Source: JBGAKG01 sp044224495
GTDB taxonomy: Bacteria > Myxococcota_A > Polyangia > Polyangiales > Polyangiaceae
NCBI GenBank assembly: GCA_044224495.1
Contig: JBGAKG010000007.1
Coordinates: 186,001 to 250,000 of the forward strand
DNA: 64,000 nt
Reading direction: 5' to 3'
Both the position numbers and the translations under genes were made by a program. The notes beneath the pieces are model-generated. The model saw only the letters and a program-made list of their open reading frames with translations, was not told where the DNA came from and made no database searches. This document shows, piece by piece, positions 17,987-26,328 of this stretch (its first letter is position 1; each line of letters opens with the position of its first letter).

Positions 17987-18448
17987 TCAGGCGCGCGCCG
18001 CTCGCTTGCGCGCCTTGTCGGGCGACGCGAGCACGCCGGCGGCGTGGAGCGTCTCGTCGTCGATCCCGACGAACCGATAGACCTCGGGCCGGAACGCGTA
18101 GGCGGCGTGCAGCCGCTCGACTGCGACGACCACGTCGTCCCCGAGCCCCTGGGACTTCCGGGTCTTCGCGACCTTGCGCAGCGACGACACCGTCTCGCCG
18201 AGCTCGAGGAGCTCGCTCACGTGCTGGAGCACGTCGAGCGGCTTGAGCTCGCGCCCACCGCGGCCCGTCCCCGCCTCGAGCTCCTGGAGCAAGCGCTGCC
18301 TTCGCTTCTCGGTACGCCCGTCGAGGCGCGCTCGCGCCGCTCCGCCGCCGAGGATGTCGTTGAAGTAGCGCGCAGCACGCCGCTTCTCGATCGCCTCGGG
18401 GCTACCGCGCCGGTTCTGCGGTTTGCTCGGTGACTTCGACCGAACCAC
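17987..18448 (-). CDS. conserved hypothetical basic protein
   Basis: A 153-residue soluble protein of unknown function. The N-terminus is strongly basic (SKPQNRRGSPEAIEKRRAAR), followed by YFNDILGGG and a helical, charged body. There is no signal sequence or membrane segment. The basic start and the palindrome just upstream would fit a nucleic-acid-associated protein that controls its own gene, but no DNA-binding fold is recognised. It is last in the minus-strand run that begins at 24.9 kb, though separated from the previous gene by 78 bp containing the palindrome, so it may have its own promoter. Confidence 0.75.
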   Translation of the reverse strand: MVRSKSPSKPQNRRGSPEAIEKRRAARYFNDILGGGAARARLDGRTEKRRQRLLQELEAGTGRGGRELKPLDVLQHVSELLELGETVSSLRKVAKTRKSQGLGDDVVVAVERLHAAYAFRPEVYRFVGIDDETLHAAGVLASPDKARKRAARA

Positions 18449-18462
18449 GACGCGAGGAACTT

Positions 18463-18481
18463 ATTGCAGTGCACCTGCAAT
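18463..18481. promoter_or_regulatory. palindrome ATTGCAG-N5-CTGCAAT upstream of 17987-18448
   Basis: A perfect 7-bp inverted repeat with 5-bp spacer sits 15-33 bp upstream of the start of the minus-strand gene at 18448. It has the size and position of a dimeric repressor operator or promoter-overlapping site. The regulator is unknown. Confidence 0.5.
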
Positions 18482-18526
18482 GTCAAATCGCCTAGTCGGG
18501 CGCTTCAGTCGATCATTTCAAATGCG

Positions 18527-19810
18527 CTACCTGGTCGCGAGCACCGTCGCGATGATCGCGAACAATGCCAGAATCCAGATCGGCCACGTTCGGCGCAAGA
18601 ACTCGGAGAAGTCGCGGCCGAGGTGCACGGCGGCGCCGCGAGCCAGCGCCTTCCGCCCGTGGATGCGCCCGGCTTCGCGCGCAATTTCCGCGCGCTCCTC
18701 GGCATCGACCGGATCGTCGCCGACCCCGTCGGCGACGTGGTGCTCGAGCTCGTGCGCGATGGTCTCCTCGAGCTCGGCCTCCCAGTCGTACGGCCCGTCG
18801 TCCTCCCACATCGCGCGGAACGTCCGCCAGTACACGGTGATCTCGGGTGCGCGCGACGGGTTCTCGCCGTCACCGGGGCTCCCCGGAACGTACGAGCCGA
18901 GGAGCGGCTCGCCGCCGTCGTCGCACGCGGGCACGCCCCCTTCGACGACGAACGCAACTTCGTCCGCGAAGGCCGACCCGAGGAGCTCGCGCGCGATCTT
19001 CTGGGCCGCCGCGTCGAACTGCGCGAGCTCGGGGAAGTCTCCGCTCGCGGCGGGCTCCTCGTGCCACGGCTCGAACTCGCGCTCGTACGGGGCATCGACG
19101 TCGTTGCGCGCACCGCAGGCCGCGCACGTGGTCACGGCCCCGAGGCGGAGCGGGTAGTGCGCGCGCAGGAACAAGTTGGTGACCGCGCCGAACGCCTCGT
19201 CGCTCGCGCCCTCGAGCGCACGCGCGATTCGCTCCGGCGACGTCTCGTCACCGAGCGCCGCGATCCCCATGCCGCGCACGACGGAGGCCCGGAGCCGCAA
19301 GGCCCGCTTCGCGAGCGCGAGGAACAACGGTCGCGCGCGCGCCACCGTGACGCGTTCCAGCCGAACCGTCGTCGCCTCGCCCGGGCCGACCTCGATCGGC
19401 GGGATCTCGTGCGCGACGCCCAGCTCGAGGGTGGCGTCGAGCTCGGGATCGTCCAGCTCGCGATCGACGAACGGCGCGAGGGGCAGCGCGTGCGCGGGGC
19501 GGAGCGTGATCGGCTCGCCGCAGTTCTTGCAGTCGACGGTGATCTCCGGGTCGGCGATCCGATCGCACGCGGCGAAGATGGCGCGGAGCGCGTGCAGCTC
19601 CGCGAGCGCGAGGTCGTCGGGAGCGAGGCGCTCGCCATCGACCTTCAGCGCGAGCTTGCCGCCGTCGAGGAGCGCGAGCACCTCGCCGAACTTCCCCTTC
19701 GCCTCCCCGTCAGCGCCGGACTTCGACGGAACGAGCTCCACGACCTCCACCACGCGACCGCCGGGGAGCTGCACCCGCGCCGGGAGCGCCCGCTTCTTCT
19801 CTTTCTTCAC
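18527..19810 (-). CDS. zinc-ribbon/HExxH metallopeptidase-like protein with C-terminal anchor
   Basis: A 427-residue protein combining features I do not recognise as one known family. The N-terminal half holds two CxxC pairs (CKNCGEP near residue 95, CAACGARN near residue 222) that could form zinc sites. About residues 310-370 contain a zincin-like HExxH motif (ETIAHELEHHVADG) resembling small metallopeptidase-family domains. The C-terminus is one membrane helix (WPIWILALFAIIATVLATR), giving a tail-anchored topology. The GTG start overlaps the upstream transporter's stop by four bases (GTGA). It could be a membrane-tethered protease; activity is inferred only from HExxH. Confidence 0.78.
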   Translation of the reverse strand: MKKEKKRALPARVQLPGGRVVEVVELVPSKSGADGEAKGKFGEVLALLDGGKLALKVDGERLAPDDLALAELHALRAIFAACDRIADPEITVDCKNCGEPITLRPAHALPLAPFVDRELDDPELDATLELGVAHEIPPIEVGPGEATTVRLERVTVARARPLFLALAKRALRLRASVVRGMGIAALGDETSPERIARALEGASDEAFGAVTNLFLRAHYPLRLGAVTTCAACGARNDVDAPYEREFEPWHEEPAASGDFPELAQFDAAAQKIARELLGSAFADEVAFVVEGGVPACDDGGEPLLGSYVPGSPGDGENPSRAPEITVYWRTFRAMWEDDGPYDWEAELEETIAHELEHHVADGVGDDPVDAEERAEIAREAGRIHGRKALARGAAVHLGRDFSEFLRRTWPIWILALFAIIATVLATR

Positions 19811-20511
19811 GCCCCGTCCGACTTCGCCGCCGCCTTCGCTTCCTTCGTCTCGTGCGGGAGCGGCGTGAGCCCCATGATCCGGACCACGAACGAGTGCACC
19901 GCGTAGACGACCGGCGTGAGCGCGATCGCGACGACGAGCTTGATGCCGTACTCGCGCCCGATCTTCGCGAAGATCCAGGACCACTCCTTCGTCGCGGTCC
20001 ACTTCCAGAAGATCACGTTGATCGTCACGGTATCGACGATCTGGCTCAGGATCGTCGAGCCCGTCGCGCGGAGCCAGAGGTGCCGGGACTGGGTGAGCGC
20101 CTTCCAGAATTGAAACACCTGGATGTCGAGGAACTGCCCAATCAGGTAGGCCACGATCGACGCGACGAAGAGCTGGGCGCTGCCGCCGAAGATCTTCGCG
20201 AACTCCTGCTGCGTGAAATACGTGGAGTCGTCGACGGGGAGATGGGTCGAGATCTGGAGGACGACGTACGCGAGCACGGCCATGAAGAAGCCGAGCACCG
20301 TGAGAAAGCGCGCGCCTTGGCGACCGTAGAAGTCGTTGACGACGTCGGTGAGGAGGAACGTCACCGGGAACGGGATGATGCCGACCGAGATGGGCCCGAG
20401 CGGGGTCGTGATCGTCTTGCCACCGATCATGTCGCCCAAGAGCAGGCACGACACGAAGACCGCGCACAGGTACACGAAGAGCTTCTGCGAGGCCGTGATC
20501 TGGGTCGTCAT
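19807..20511 (-). CDS. yhhQ: queuosine precursor transporter (YhhQ/QPTR family)
   Basis: A 234-residue integral membrane protein with about six helices. Family signatures include DVVNDFYGRQGAR after the second helix and the conserved region IGQFLDIQVFQFWKAL. Near the C-terminal half lies STILSQIVDTVTINVIFW. Members import 7-cyano- or 7-aminomethyl-7-deazaguanine for queuosine modification of tRNA. No other queuosine genes are in the window. It is translationally coupled to the downstream HExxH protein and lies 31 bp after a histidine kinase gene in the same run. Confidence 0.92.
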   Translation of the reverse strand: MTTQITASQKLFVYLCAVFVSCLLLGDMIGGKTITTPLGPISVGIIPFPVTFLLTDVVNDFYGRQGARFLTVLGFFMAVLAYVVLQISTHLPVDDSTYFTQQEFAKIFGGSAQLFVASIVAYLIGQFLDIQVFQFWKALTQSRHLWLRATGSTILSQIVDTVTINVIFWKWTATKEWSWIFAKIGREYGIKLVVAIALTPVVYAVHSFVVRIMGLTPLPHETKEAKAAAKSDGA

Positions 20512-20542
20512 CGAGGAGCCACCACGGTAGCTCAGATGCCCA

Positions 20543-22237
20543 TCAGCTGCTGATCGGTGTGAGCTCGCTCACCGGCGGCGGACCGTCCGCCGAGAGCACG
20601 AGGCGGAACTCGGCTCCGACCCCCCCGGGCGGGCGGTGATAGGCGAGCTCGCCCCCGTGCTCGATCGCGATCCGCTGCGCGATCGCGAGCCCGAGGCCGG
20701 TTCCCTTCGCCTTGCTCGTCGCGTAGGGCTCGAAGAGGCGCGGCACCATCTCCGGCGCGACCCCCGGTCCGTCGTCGATGACGGAGATCGTCGCGCGATC
20801 CTTGTCGCCGTAGTCGACGAGGACACGGACGTTGCCGCTCGGCTCGCGCCCCTCGGGCGTGAGCGCGTCGATGCCGTTCTGGACGAGGTTCGTGACGACC
20901 TGAACGATCTGATCGCGGTCGGCCATGATCGACCGTTGCTTGCCGCGCACGTCGAGCTGGAGCTTCACCCCGCCGGCGTGGGCTTCGTGGAGGGTGACGA
21001 CCGAGCGGCAGAGGTCCGCGAGATCGACCGCGGTCGGCCGCGGCGGCGGTAGGCGCGCGAAGCGCGTGAACTCGGTCACGATGTTCGAGATGCGATGGAC
21101 CTCGTCGAGCACCGTGCGGGTCGCTTCGTCGAAATAGTCGTCGAACGCGGGGTCTTCGCGCGCGCGGAGGCGCCGGAGCGTCTCGACCGCTGCCCGGATG
21201 GGAGCGAGGGGGTTCTTCACCTCGTGCGCGACGCGGCGCGCGACCTCGCGCCACGCGGCGACGCGGTTCGTCGCGGCGAGGCGCCGCCGGGTCGAGCCCA
21301 GATCCTCGAGCATCGTGTTGAACGCCGCGCCCAGGTCGGCGACCTCGCCGCTCCCGCGGATCGCGATCGGCTTCGCTTCGCCCTTGGCGACCTTGCGCGC
21401 CTCGTCCGCGAGCCCGGAGAGTGGCCCCGAGAGGCCGCGCGCGAGCAGGACGGCGAGCAGCATCGCGAACGCGAACGCGACCGCGCAGGCGATGAGGATC
21501 GTCCGATCGACGTTCTCGAGGTTCTCGCGCAGCTTCGACGTGTCCTTCGAGACGACGACGCTGAACTGACCGCCGTGCCCGTCGCTCACGGCGCACGACG
21601 CGCGGGCGATGGTCTCCGTGCTGGTTGCCGCGGAGCCGCGCTCCACCCCGAGACCCATGGTGTGCCCGACCCGGCTCAAGAGCGGGTCGAGGTGCCGGGC
21701 CCCGAGGAGCGCGACGGCGTGGCCCTTCTCCGACCGCTGGCAGCGCACGACCAGGCTCGGGACGTCGGCGAAGATCGAGCCCTTCCCCGGCGGTGGTCCG
21801 ACGAACGCGTCGGGGTGCACGGCGAGCTGGCTCTTCACGGTCTCCGCGCTCACGCCGAGGAGCCCGCGCGGATCGGCGCCGAGCACGTCCCCGGAGTCGG
21901 AAACCAGAAGAAGCTCGTCGAGATCGAAAGCCTGCCGCTCCGTCGGGACGAGCGCCGCGAGCCCGACCCGCCGCGAGTCGAGCTCGCCAGCTTCGAGCGC
22001 GACGAGCGTCCGGTCGACGAGCTCGCCCGCGTCGCACGCGCTGCGCAGGAGCTTCTTGTCGGACTCGGCCTGGCGGCGGACCTCGCCTTCGACGCGGCCG
22101 CAGGCGGTCTCGACCTCGTCGCGGAAACGCAGCGTCTCGCTCTCGCGCCGCTCCTCGCGGAGGGACAGGCCGAGGCCGGCCGTCGTCGCGGTGACGAGGA
22201 GACCGAACGCGATCACGAAGCGCGGGGCGAGCTTCAT
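20543..22237 (-). CDS. membrane sensor histidine kinase (NtrY-like)
   Basis: A 564-residue orthodox histidine kinase. A signal-anchor helix at residues 8-25 is followed by a periplasmic sensor region to about 245. A second helix (ILIACAVAFAFAMLLAVLLA) and a HAMP segment lead to the HisKA domain with phospho-acceptor His338 (VAHEVKNPLAPIRA). The ATPase domain has the N box (NLVQNGIDAL), DDGPGV and GTGLGLAIAQR. The layout resembles NtrY-type kinases. The start at MKLAPRF gives the first helix. It follows a solute-binding protein by 1 bp, so the binding protein may present a ligand to the sensor. No response regulator is adjacent. Confidence 0.93.
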   Translation of the reverse strand: MKLAPRFVIAFGLLVTATTAGLGLSLREERRESETLRFRDEVETACGRVEGEVRRQAESDKKLLRSACDAGELVDRTLVALEAGELDSRRVGLAALVPTERQAFDLDELLLVSDSGDVLGADPRGLLGVSAETVKSQLAVHPDAFVGPPPGKGSIFADVPSLVVRCQRSEKGHAVALLGARHLDPLLSRVGHTMGLGVERGSAATSTETIARASCAVSDGHGGQFSVVVSKDTSKLRENLENVDRTILIACAVAFAFAMLLAVLLARGLSGPLSGLADEARKVAKGEAKPIAIRGSGEVADLGAAFNTMLEDLGSTRRRLAATNRVAAWREVARRVAHEVKNPLAPIRAAVETLRRLRAREDPAFDDYFDEATRTVLDEVHRISNIVTEFTRFARLPPPRPTAVDLADLCRSVVTLHEAHAGGVKLQLDVRGKQRSIMADRDQIVQVVTNLVQNGIDALTPEGREPSGNVRVLVDYGDKDRATISVIDDGPGVAPEMVPRLFEPYATSKAKGTGLGLAIAQRIAIEHGGELAYHRPPGGVGAEFRLVLSADGPPPVSELTPISS

Positions 22238-22238
22238 C

Positions 22239-23582
22239 TCACCGGCGCCCCCGGTAGGCGTTGGGCCAATCGAACGACGTGCCGGTCGCGCTCGGTCCGA
22301 GCACGAGATCGGCGATCCGTGCACCTTGCACGCGAACGTCACCGAGGACGCCGACGCGCATCGACCGGGTGAGGGTCCGCGCCGGGACCTCGCCCACGCG
22401 CGGCGGGTGCCGGATCGCGTCCGCCGCGGTGGAGGGGTCGTCCGCGGTGGCGAGGCCGGCGAGCGCACCGAACGTACCGGGAGCGAACGCGCGCGCGACG
22501 TCGATCATGAGCGAGAACGCGCGCGTACCGCGACGATCGCGGATGTCCCTGATCGGTACCGGCTTGGCCGTGACCTCGTGCCCGGGCCGCGAGAGCGCCG
22601 CCGCGACCGACTTGGCGAGCTCGATCATCCACGGGGCGTCGTCGCGAACGAGGAGCTCGACGGGAGGACCGCCCCACCCCGTGTCGGGCTGCGGCGCCCA
22701 CGGCGCCCCGAGCGCGAGGCTCGCGAGCTTCGACGGAGGGATCCCGTCGGCGAGGCGCTGCGCGACGCCGGGGGCGTCCCACGCGAGCGCGTCCTTGCCC
22801 GTCCGCAGGAGCGCGAACGCCGCCGCGCCGAAGTCGAAGAGACGCGAGCCCGCGCGCGGCTCGTGGAGGCCGGCGCCGAGCCACCCCAGATCGTCGGTCC
22901 CCGCCTCGAACGAACGCAGCGACGCCGCGAGATCCGGAGCTTCGGTGACGGAGACCTCGTCGAGGAACGACGGACCGCGCGCCGCCCGTGGGTTGCGGAG
23001 GAACGCGCAGCCACCGCTCCGCTTGTCCCACCGGAACGCCCCCGTGCCGTCGGGGCGATCGGCCGCGAACGACGCAGGGAGGATCGCGCAGAGCGGGCTC
23101 GCGAGCGTGCGCGCGAGCTTCGGGCCGTCGGCGGTGGCGAAGAGCAGCGTCTCGCCGTCGCGGCGCGGTGTCGGGACGTCGGCGAGCCAACCCCGCGCGC
23201 CGTCCGCCCGCGCCCGGCCGAGCGCCGCGATGACCTCGCGCGCGCCGATCGCCGCGCCGGTGGCGGAGAGAAGCCCCGGCCGCACGCGCACGCGCACGTC
23301 GGAGCCGGCCGGCTCGGGCTCGCCGTCGGCGAGGACCGGGAGCGCGCGACCGCCCTCGCCGTAAGCGTAGAGCCCGTCGAAGATGGCCTCGCCGAACAGC
23401 GCCGCCGCCACGTCGTCGGCCTTGTGGGGATCGAGGATCGACACCGGCCACGGAAGCCGAAATGCAATCCTGCCGCCGAGCGGCGTGCGGCCGCGCGCGA
23501 AGCCACGCCGAGTGACTGCCAGCGCCGCCGCGCCCGCGAGGAGCGCGCGCCGGCCGACGCGAGCGGCGCGCTCAGCGCACAA
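22239..23582 (-). CDS. solute-binding protein, peptide/opine-type (SBP family 5)
   Basis: A 447-residue periplasmic binding protein of the extracellular family 5 type. A twin-Arg-containing N-terminus (RVGRRALLAGAAALA) could direct Tat or Sec export. The family fingerprint is visible: RLPWPVSILDPHKADDVAAA, followed by the IFDGLY segment and a large two-lobed domain. No ABC permease or ATPase is nearby. Instead the gene lies 1 bp upstream of a histidine kinase and overlaps the preceding FG-GAP-like gene by 11 bp. I infer a sensory rather than transport role, but uptake with unlinked partners is possible. Confidence 0.83.
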   Translation of the reverse strand: MCAERAARVGRRALLAGAAALAVTRRGFARGRTPLGGRIAFRLPWPVSILDPHKADDVAAALFGEAIFDGLYAYGEGGRALPVLADGEPEPAGSDVRVRVRPGLLSATGAAIGAREVIAALGRARADGARGWLADVPTPRRDGETLLFATADGPKLARTLASPLCAILPASFAADRPDGTGAFRWDKRSGGCAFLRNPRAARGPSFLDEVSVTEAPDLAASLRSFEAGTDDLGWLGAGLHEPRAGSRLFDFGAAAFALLRTGKDALAWDAPGVAQRLADGIPPSKLASLALGAPWAPQPDTGWGGPPVELLVRDDAPWMIELAKSVAAALSRPGHEVTAKPVPIRDIRDRRGTRAFSLMIDVARAFAPGTFGALAGLATADDPSTAADAIRHPPRVGEVPARTLTRSMRVGVLGDVRVQGARIADLVLGPSATGTSFDWPNAYRGRR

Positions 23583-24873
23583 GCCACACCTCGTTGTTCG
23601 TCACGGCGACGAGCGCGGGGACGCCCTTCTCCTCCGGCGGGCACACTGCGAGTGCACGCACGCCGCCCGGAGCGGGGAAGCGCCGCCGCTCGCGCGCGGT
23701 CCCGTCGTCCGCGATGCTCACGACGCGCACGGCGTCGGCGTCCGTGTCGAGGCTCGTGACGACCTCGGGCGTGCCGTCGAGATCGAGATCGCCGAGCGCG
23801 AGCTGCGCGCCTGCGCCGTCGAAGAGGACCTTGTCGTCGCCGAAGCGACGCACCTTGGTGGTCCCGAGCTCGCGGAACACGACCAGATCGTCCTCGGCCC
23901 CGTCGAGCTTGATCCGGTGCATCGCCGCGGCCGCATCGAACCGCGGCGGGGCCTTCGGCACGTCCGGTTTGGGCGCCGGCGCGCACGCGACGAGGTTCCC
24001 GAAGAAGCCGCCGATCTCGGGCTTGGGGAGCGCGCACTGGGGCCCGACCGGCACCCCGAGGAAGCGCGACTGCACGGCGAGCGCGCCGTCCGTGACCGCG
24101 CCGCCGCGGTCGGTCGTGGCCACGAAGAGGCGACCGCTCCCGTCGAGCCAGGCCCCCCCGATCACCTCGCGGAGCGGCGCGGGCGCCGGCGGTGCGAGCG
24201 CGGACCACGGCGCGAAGGCGTGAACGGCGAACTGGCCCGTCCGAATGCGACCGAGGGTGACGCGCACGCGCGAGACCAGCGCGATCTCGATCGCGCCGTC
24301 TCCGTCCACGTCGCCGCAGGCGGCGGCCAGCACCTCGCCCTCCGCGTGGGTCGCCTTGGAGAGCGCGAGCTGCTCGAGCGCGATCGGGGTGAGGAAGGTG
24401 CGCACCTCGGGATCGAGCGGCGCCTGCGCGAACGCGTGCGCGGTGGGCGGCGGGGCCGTCAGGCGAAGCCGATCCCATCCGTTGTTGAGGACGGGGTAGC
24501 GGTCGGCCGTAATCCGCAGCTGCCCTTTCTGAATCTCCACCGTGACGAAGACGAGCCCCTTGGCCTTGCCCGCCACCGCGCGGGCAGCCGCGAGCGGCTC
24601 CACTTGGGGGTGCGCGCGGGTCTCGCCGCCGATCTTGCCGGCGAGGAGCGACGCGACCCGCAGCGCGAGCTCGTCGCCCTTCGGGGCCGCCACGTCGCTC
24701 ACGAGCGGCGCCGCCACGACGAGCGCCCCCCGCGCGGCATCGCCGCCGAGATCCTTCGCGACCGACGGCAACGTCGCCCCGAGCGCGGACGCCGCGCATG
24801 CGGGTGCGGGCGCGAGCGACACGATGATCGCTGCGAGCGCTGAGAGACCCAGGAGGGCAGCCGCGCGACGCAT
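23572..24873 (-). CDS. exported FG-GAP/VCBS-like repeat protein
   Basis: A 433-residue secreted protein with a signal peptide ending ACAAS near residue 28. The mature part contains calcium-loop-like motifs DVDGDG and DLDLDG, typical of FG-GAP/VCBS beta-propeller blades, amid a soluble alpha/beta sequence. An N-terminal stretch (residues 30-150) resembles proteins that normalise reporter values, but no enzyme motif is seen. It starts the minus-strand run that continues with a solute-binding protein (11-bp overlap) and a histidine kinase. A role in the same sensing system is possible. Confidence 0.8.
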   Translation of the reverse strand: MRRAAALLGLSALAAIIVSLAPAPACAASALGATLPSVAKDLGGDAARGALVVAAPLVSDVAAPKGDELALRVASLLAGKIGGETRAHPQVEPLAAARAVAGKAKGLVFVTVEIQKGQLRITADRYPVLNNGWDRLRLTAPPPTAHAFAQAPLDPEVRTFLTPIALEQLALSKATHAEGEVLAAACGDVDGDGAIEIALVSRVRVTLGRIRTGQFAVHAFAPWSALAPPAPAPLREVIGGAWLDGSGRLFVATTDRGGAVTDGALAVQSRFLGVPVGPQCALPKPEIGGFFGNLVACAPAPKPDVPKAPPRFDAAAAMHRIKLDGAEDDLVVFRELGTTKVRRFGDDKVLFDGAGAQLALGDLDLDGTPEVVTSLDTDADAVRVVSIADDGTARERRRFPAPGGVRALAVCPPEEKGVPALVAVTNNEVWLVR

Positions 24874-24957
24874 GGTCCAGGAGCGGATCTACGACCCGCG
24901 CCGAGAGAAGTAAACGCCCGGCCCGGAGCCCCGATTCCCATGGGCTATGCTGCGGCC

Positions 24958-25527
24958 ATGGACGACGACGAACGCGCCGCCCTGGCGAAGCGGGGCCTGA
25001 AGCTCATTCAGAAGGCCGAGAACGTGAGCGCCGGCTCGCTCCAGAAGAGCGCGAAGCAAGCGGTCGAGAACGCCGCCGTCGATGCCGTGCTCGGGGTCGT
25101 TCGGCGCGTGTCCGGGCCGGAAGCCCCCGCGGCCCCCCGCACGCCGACCGGGCCCACGAACGAAGAGCTCGATCAGACACTGGCCGACATGGAGATGGAG
25201 AGCGCCCGCGACTTCGATCGCCAGCTCGCGCGCGCCGCGCTTCAGGCGCAGCACAACGAGGCCATCGAGCGCGCCGAGCTCGATGCCCTCCGCCGCTCGT
25301 TCCCCCCGCCCTCGCGCGAGCTCGCGGCGCTCCTGTTCGCGTCGGTCGATCTCCTGCACGACGTGGTCGAGCGCGATCACCCGCCGACGGAAGAGCACCT
25401 CGCCAAGCGCGAGGAGCTCTTGCTCAAGATCGAGGCGCTCCTCCACCCGCGCGCGGGCGCCGCGCTCGAGAGCTTCGTGCAGCACGTGGTGGCGCTGAGC
25501 AAGAAGCGCCGCGGGGTGCTCCGCTGA
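24958..25527 (+). CDS. hypothetical helical protein
   Basis: A 189-residue soluble protein of unknown function, starting at MDDDERAALAKRG; a start six codons upstream is also possible. It is predicted to be almost all helical and highly charged, with a possible coiled coil around residues 70-110 (LADMEMESARDFDRQLARAA). No cysteines, signal or membrane segment. It is divergent from the FG-GAP-like gene, and its stop abuts the convergent neighbour's stop (TGATCA). Codon pattern and amino-acid composition match neighbouring genes, supporting a real gene. Confidence 0.72.
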   Translation: MDDDERAALAKRGLKLIQKAENVSAGSLQKSAKQAVENAAVDAVLGVVRRVSGPEAPAAPRTPTGPTNEELDQTLADMEMESARDFDRQLARAALQAQHNEAIERAELDALRRSFPPPSRELAALLFASVDLLHDVVERDHPPTEEHLAKREELLLKIEALLHPRAGAALESFVQHVVALSKKRRGVLR

Positions 25528-26097
25528 TCACATGAACTCGCGGAGCATGACGATGCCCGCGAGCTGCTGATCGAGCTGCGTCGGATCGCCACCACCGCTC
25601 GAGCGGAGTGCGAGATGCGCGGCCCAACGGCCGGCGAGCGCCGCGAGCGCGCTCTCGTCCGGCTGCGGCTGACCGGCGGCGGCGCGCGCCGCCAGATCGG
25701 TGGCGAAGTCGCCCACCGAGCGCGCGCCCAAACCCGTCGCGACGCGCGCCCAGAGCGCCCACTGCTCGGGCGCGTCGAGACAAGTCTCGCCGAAGGCGAG
25801 CCCGATGCTCCACCGATCCGCGATGACGGCGAGATCGGCGGGAGTGAGCTCGGCGGGTGGGAGCGCGGCCACCATGACCTCGCGGTCGGCGTCCCGCCCG
25901 TAGACGACGAGCCAGGCGAGCGTCGCGTCGGTGGCGAGCGGCGAGCGCGTCGCCGGGATCCCGTGATCGGCGAGGACGCCGAGCGCGATGTCGCGCGCGT
26001 CGTCCCCGCGGCCGGCTCGCGCCTGCGCTGCGGCTGGTGCCAGCGCTTCTTCGAGAGAGACCCAGGATGCGGTGGGATTGAGTTGGAACGTACTCAT
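25528..26097 (-). CDS. hypothetical protein
   Basis: A 189-residue soluble protein of unknown function, starting at MSTFQLNPTASW. A good ribosome-binding site (GAGGAGG) lies 6 bp before the ATG, which fixes this start over very long upstream frames. The sequence is Ala-rich and helical, with a Leu/Ala solenoid-like feel (ADLAVIADRWSIGLAFGETC). No motif is recognised. About 230 bp upstream, to the next gene at 26329, holds nothing I can identify beyond the two divergent promoters. Confidence 0.72.
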   Translation of the reverse strand: MSTFQLNPTASWVSLEEALAPAAAQARAGRGDDARDIALGVLADHGIPATRSPLATDATLAWLVVYGRDADREVMVAALPPAELTPADLAVIADRWSIGLAFGETCLDAPEQWALWARVATGLGARSVGDFATDLAARAAAGQPQPDESALAALAGRWAAHLALRSSGGGDPTQLDQQLAGIVMLREFM

Positions 26098-26328
26098 CAC
26101 GACCTCCTCGCCGGCACCGAAGAATTGCGCCGACTCTGGATCGTAGCACCCGACGCCCGAACGGCTCGCCGACGATCCGCATGGATCGCGCGTGCGCGGC
26201 ACGACGCGAGCGCTCGCGATCCGCAGCTGCGTTTTCGCCACGATCCGGCGCGCGCTCGCGAGCTCCTCGCGTCGGGTCGCGGCCTCGGCCCCTGCGTCGT
26301 TGGCACGCCGCGCGCAAGGCAGTCGCTC

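Noticed and set aside
24940..24957. Start of the 24958-25527 gene six codons upstream
   Set aside because: No better ribosome site, and the added residues (MGYAAA) look non-coding.
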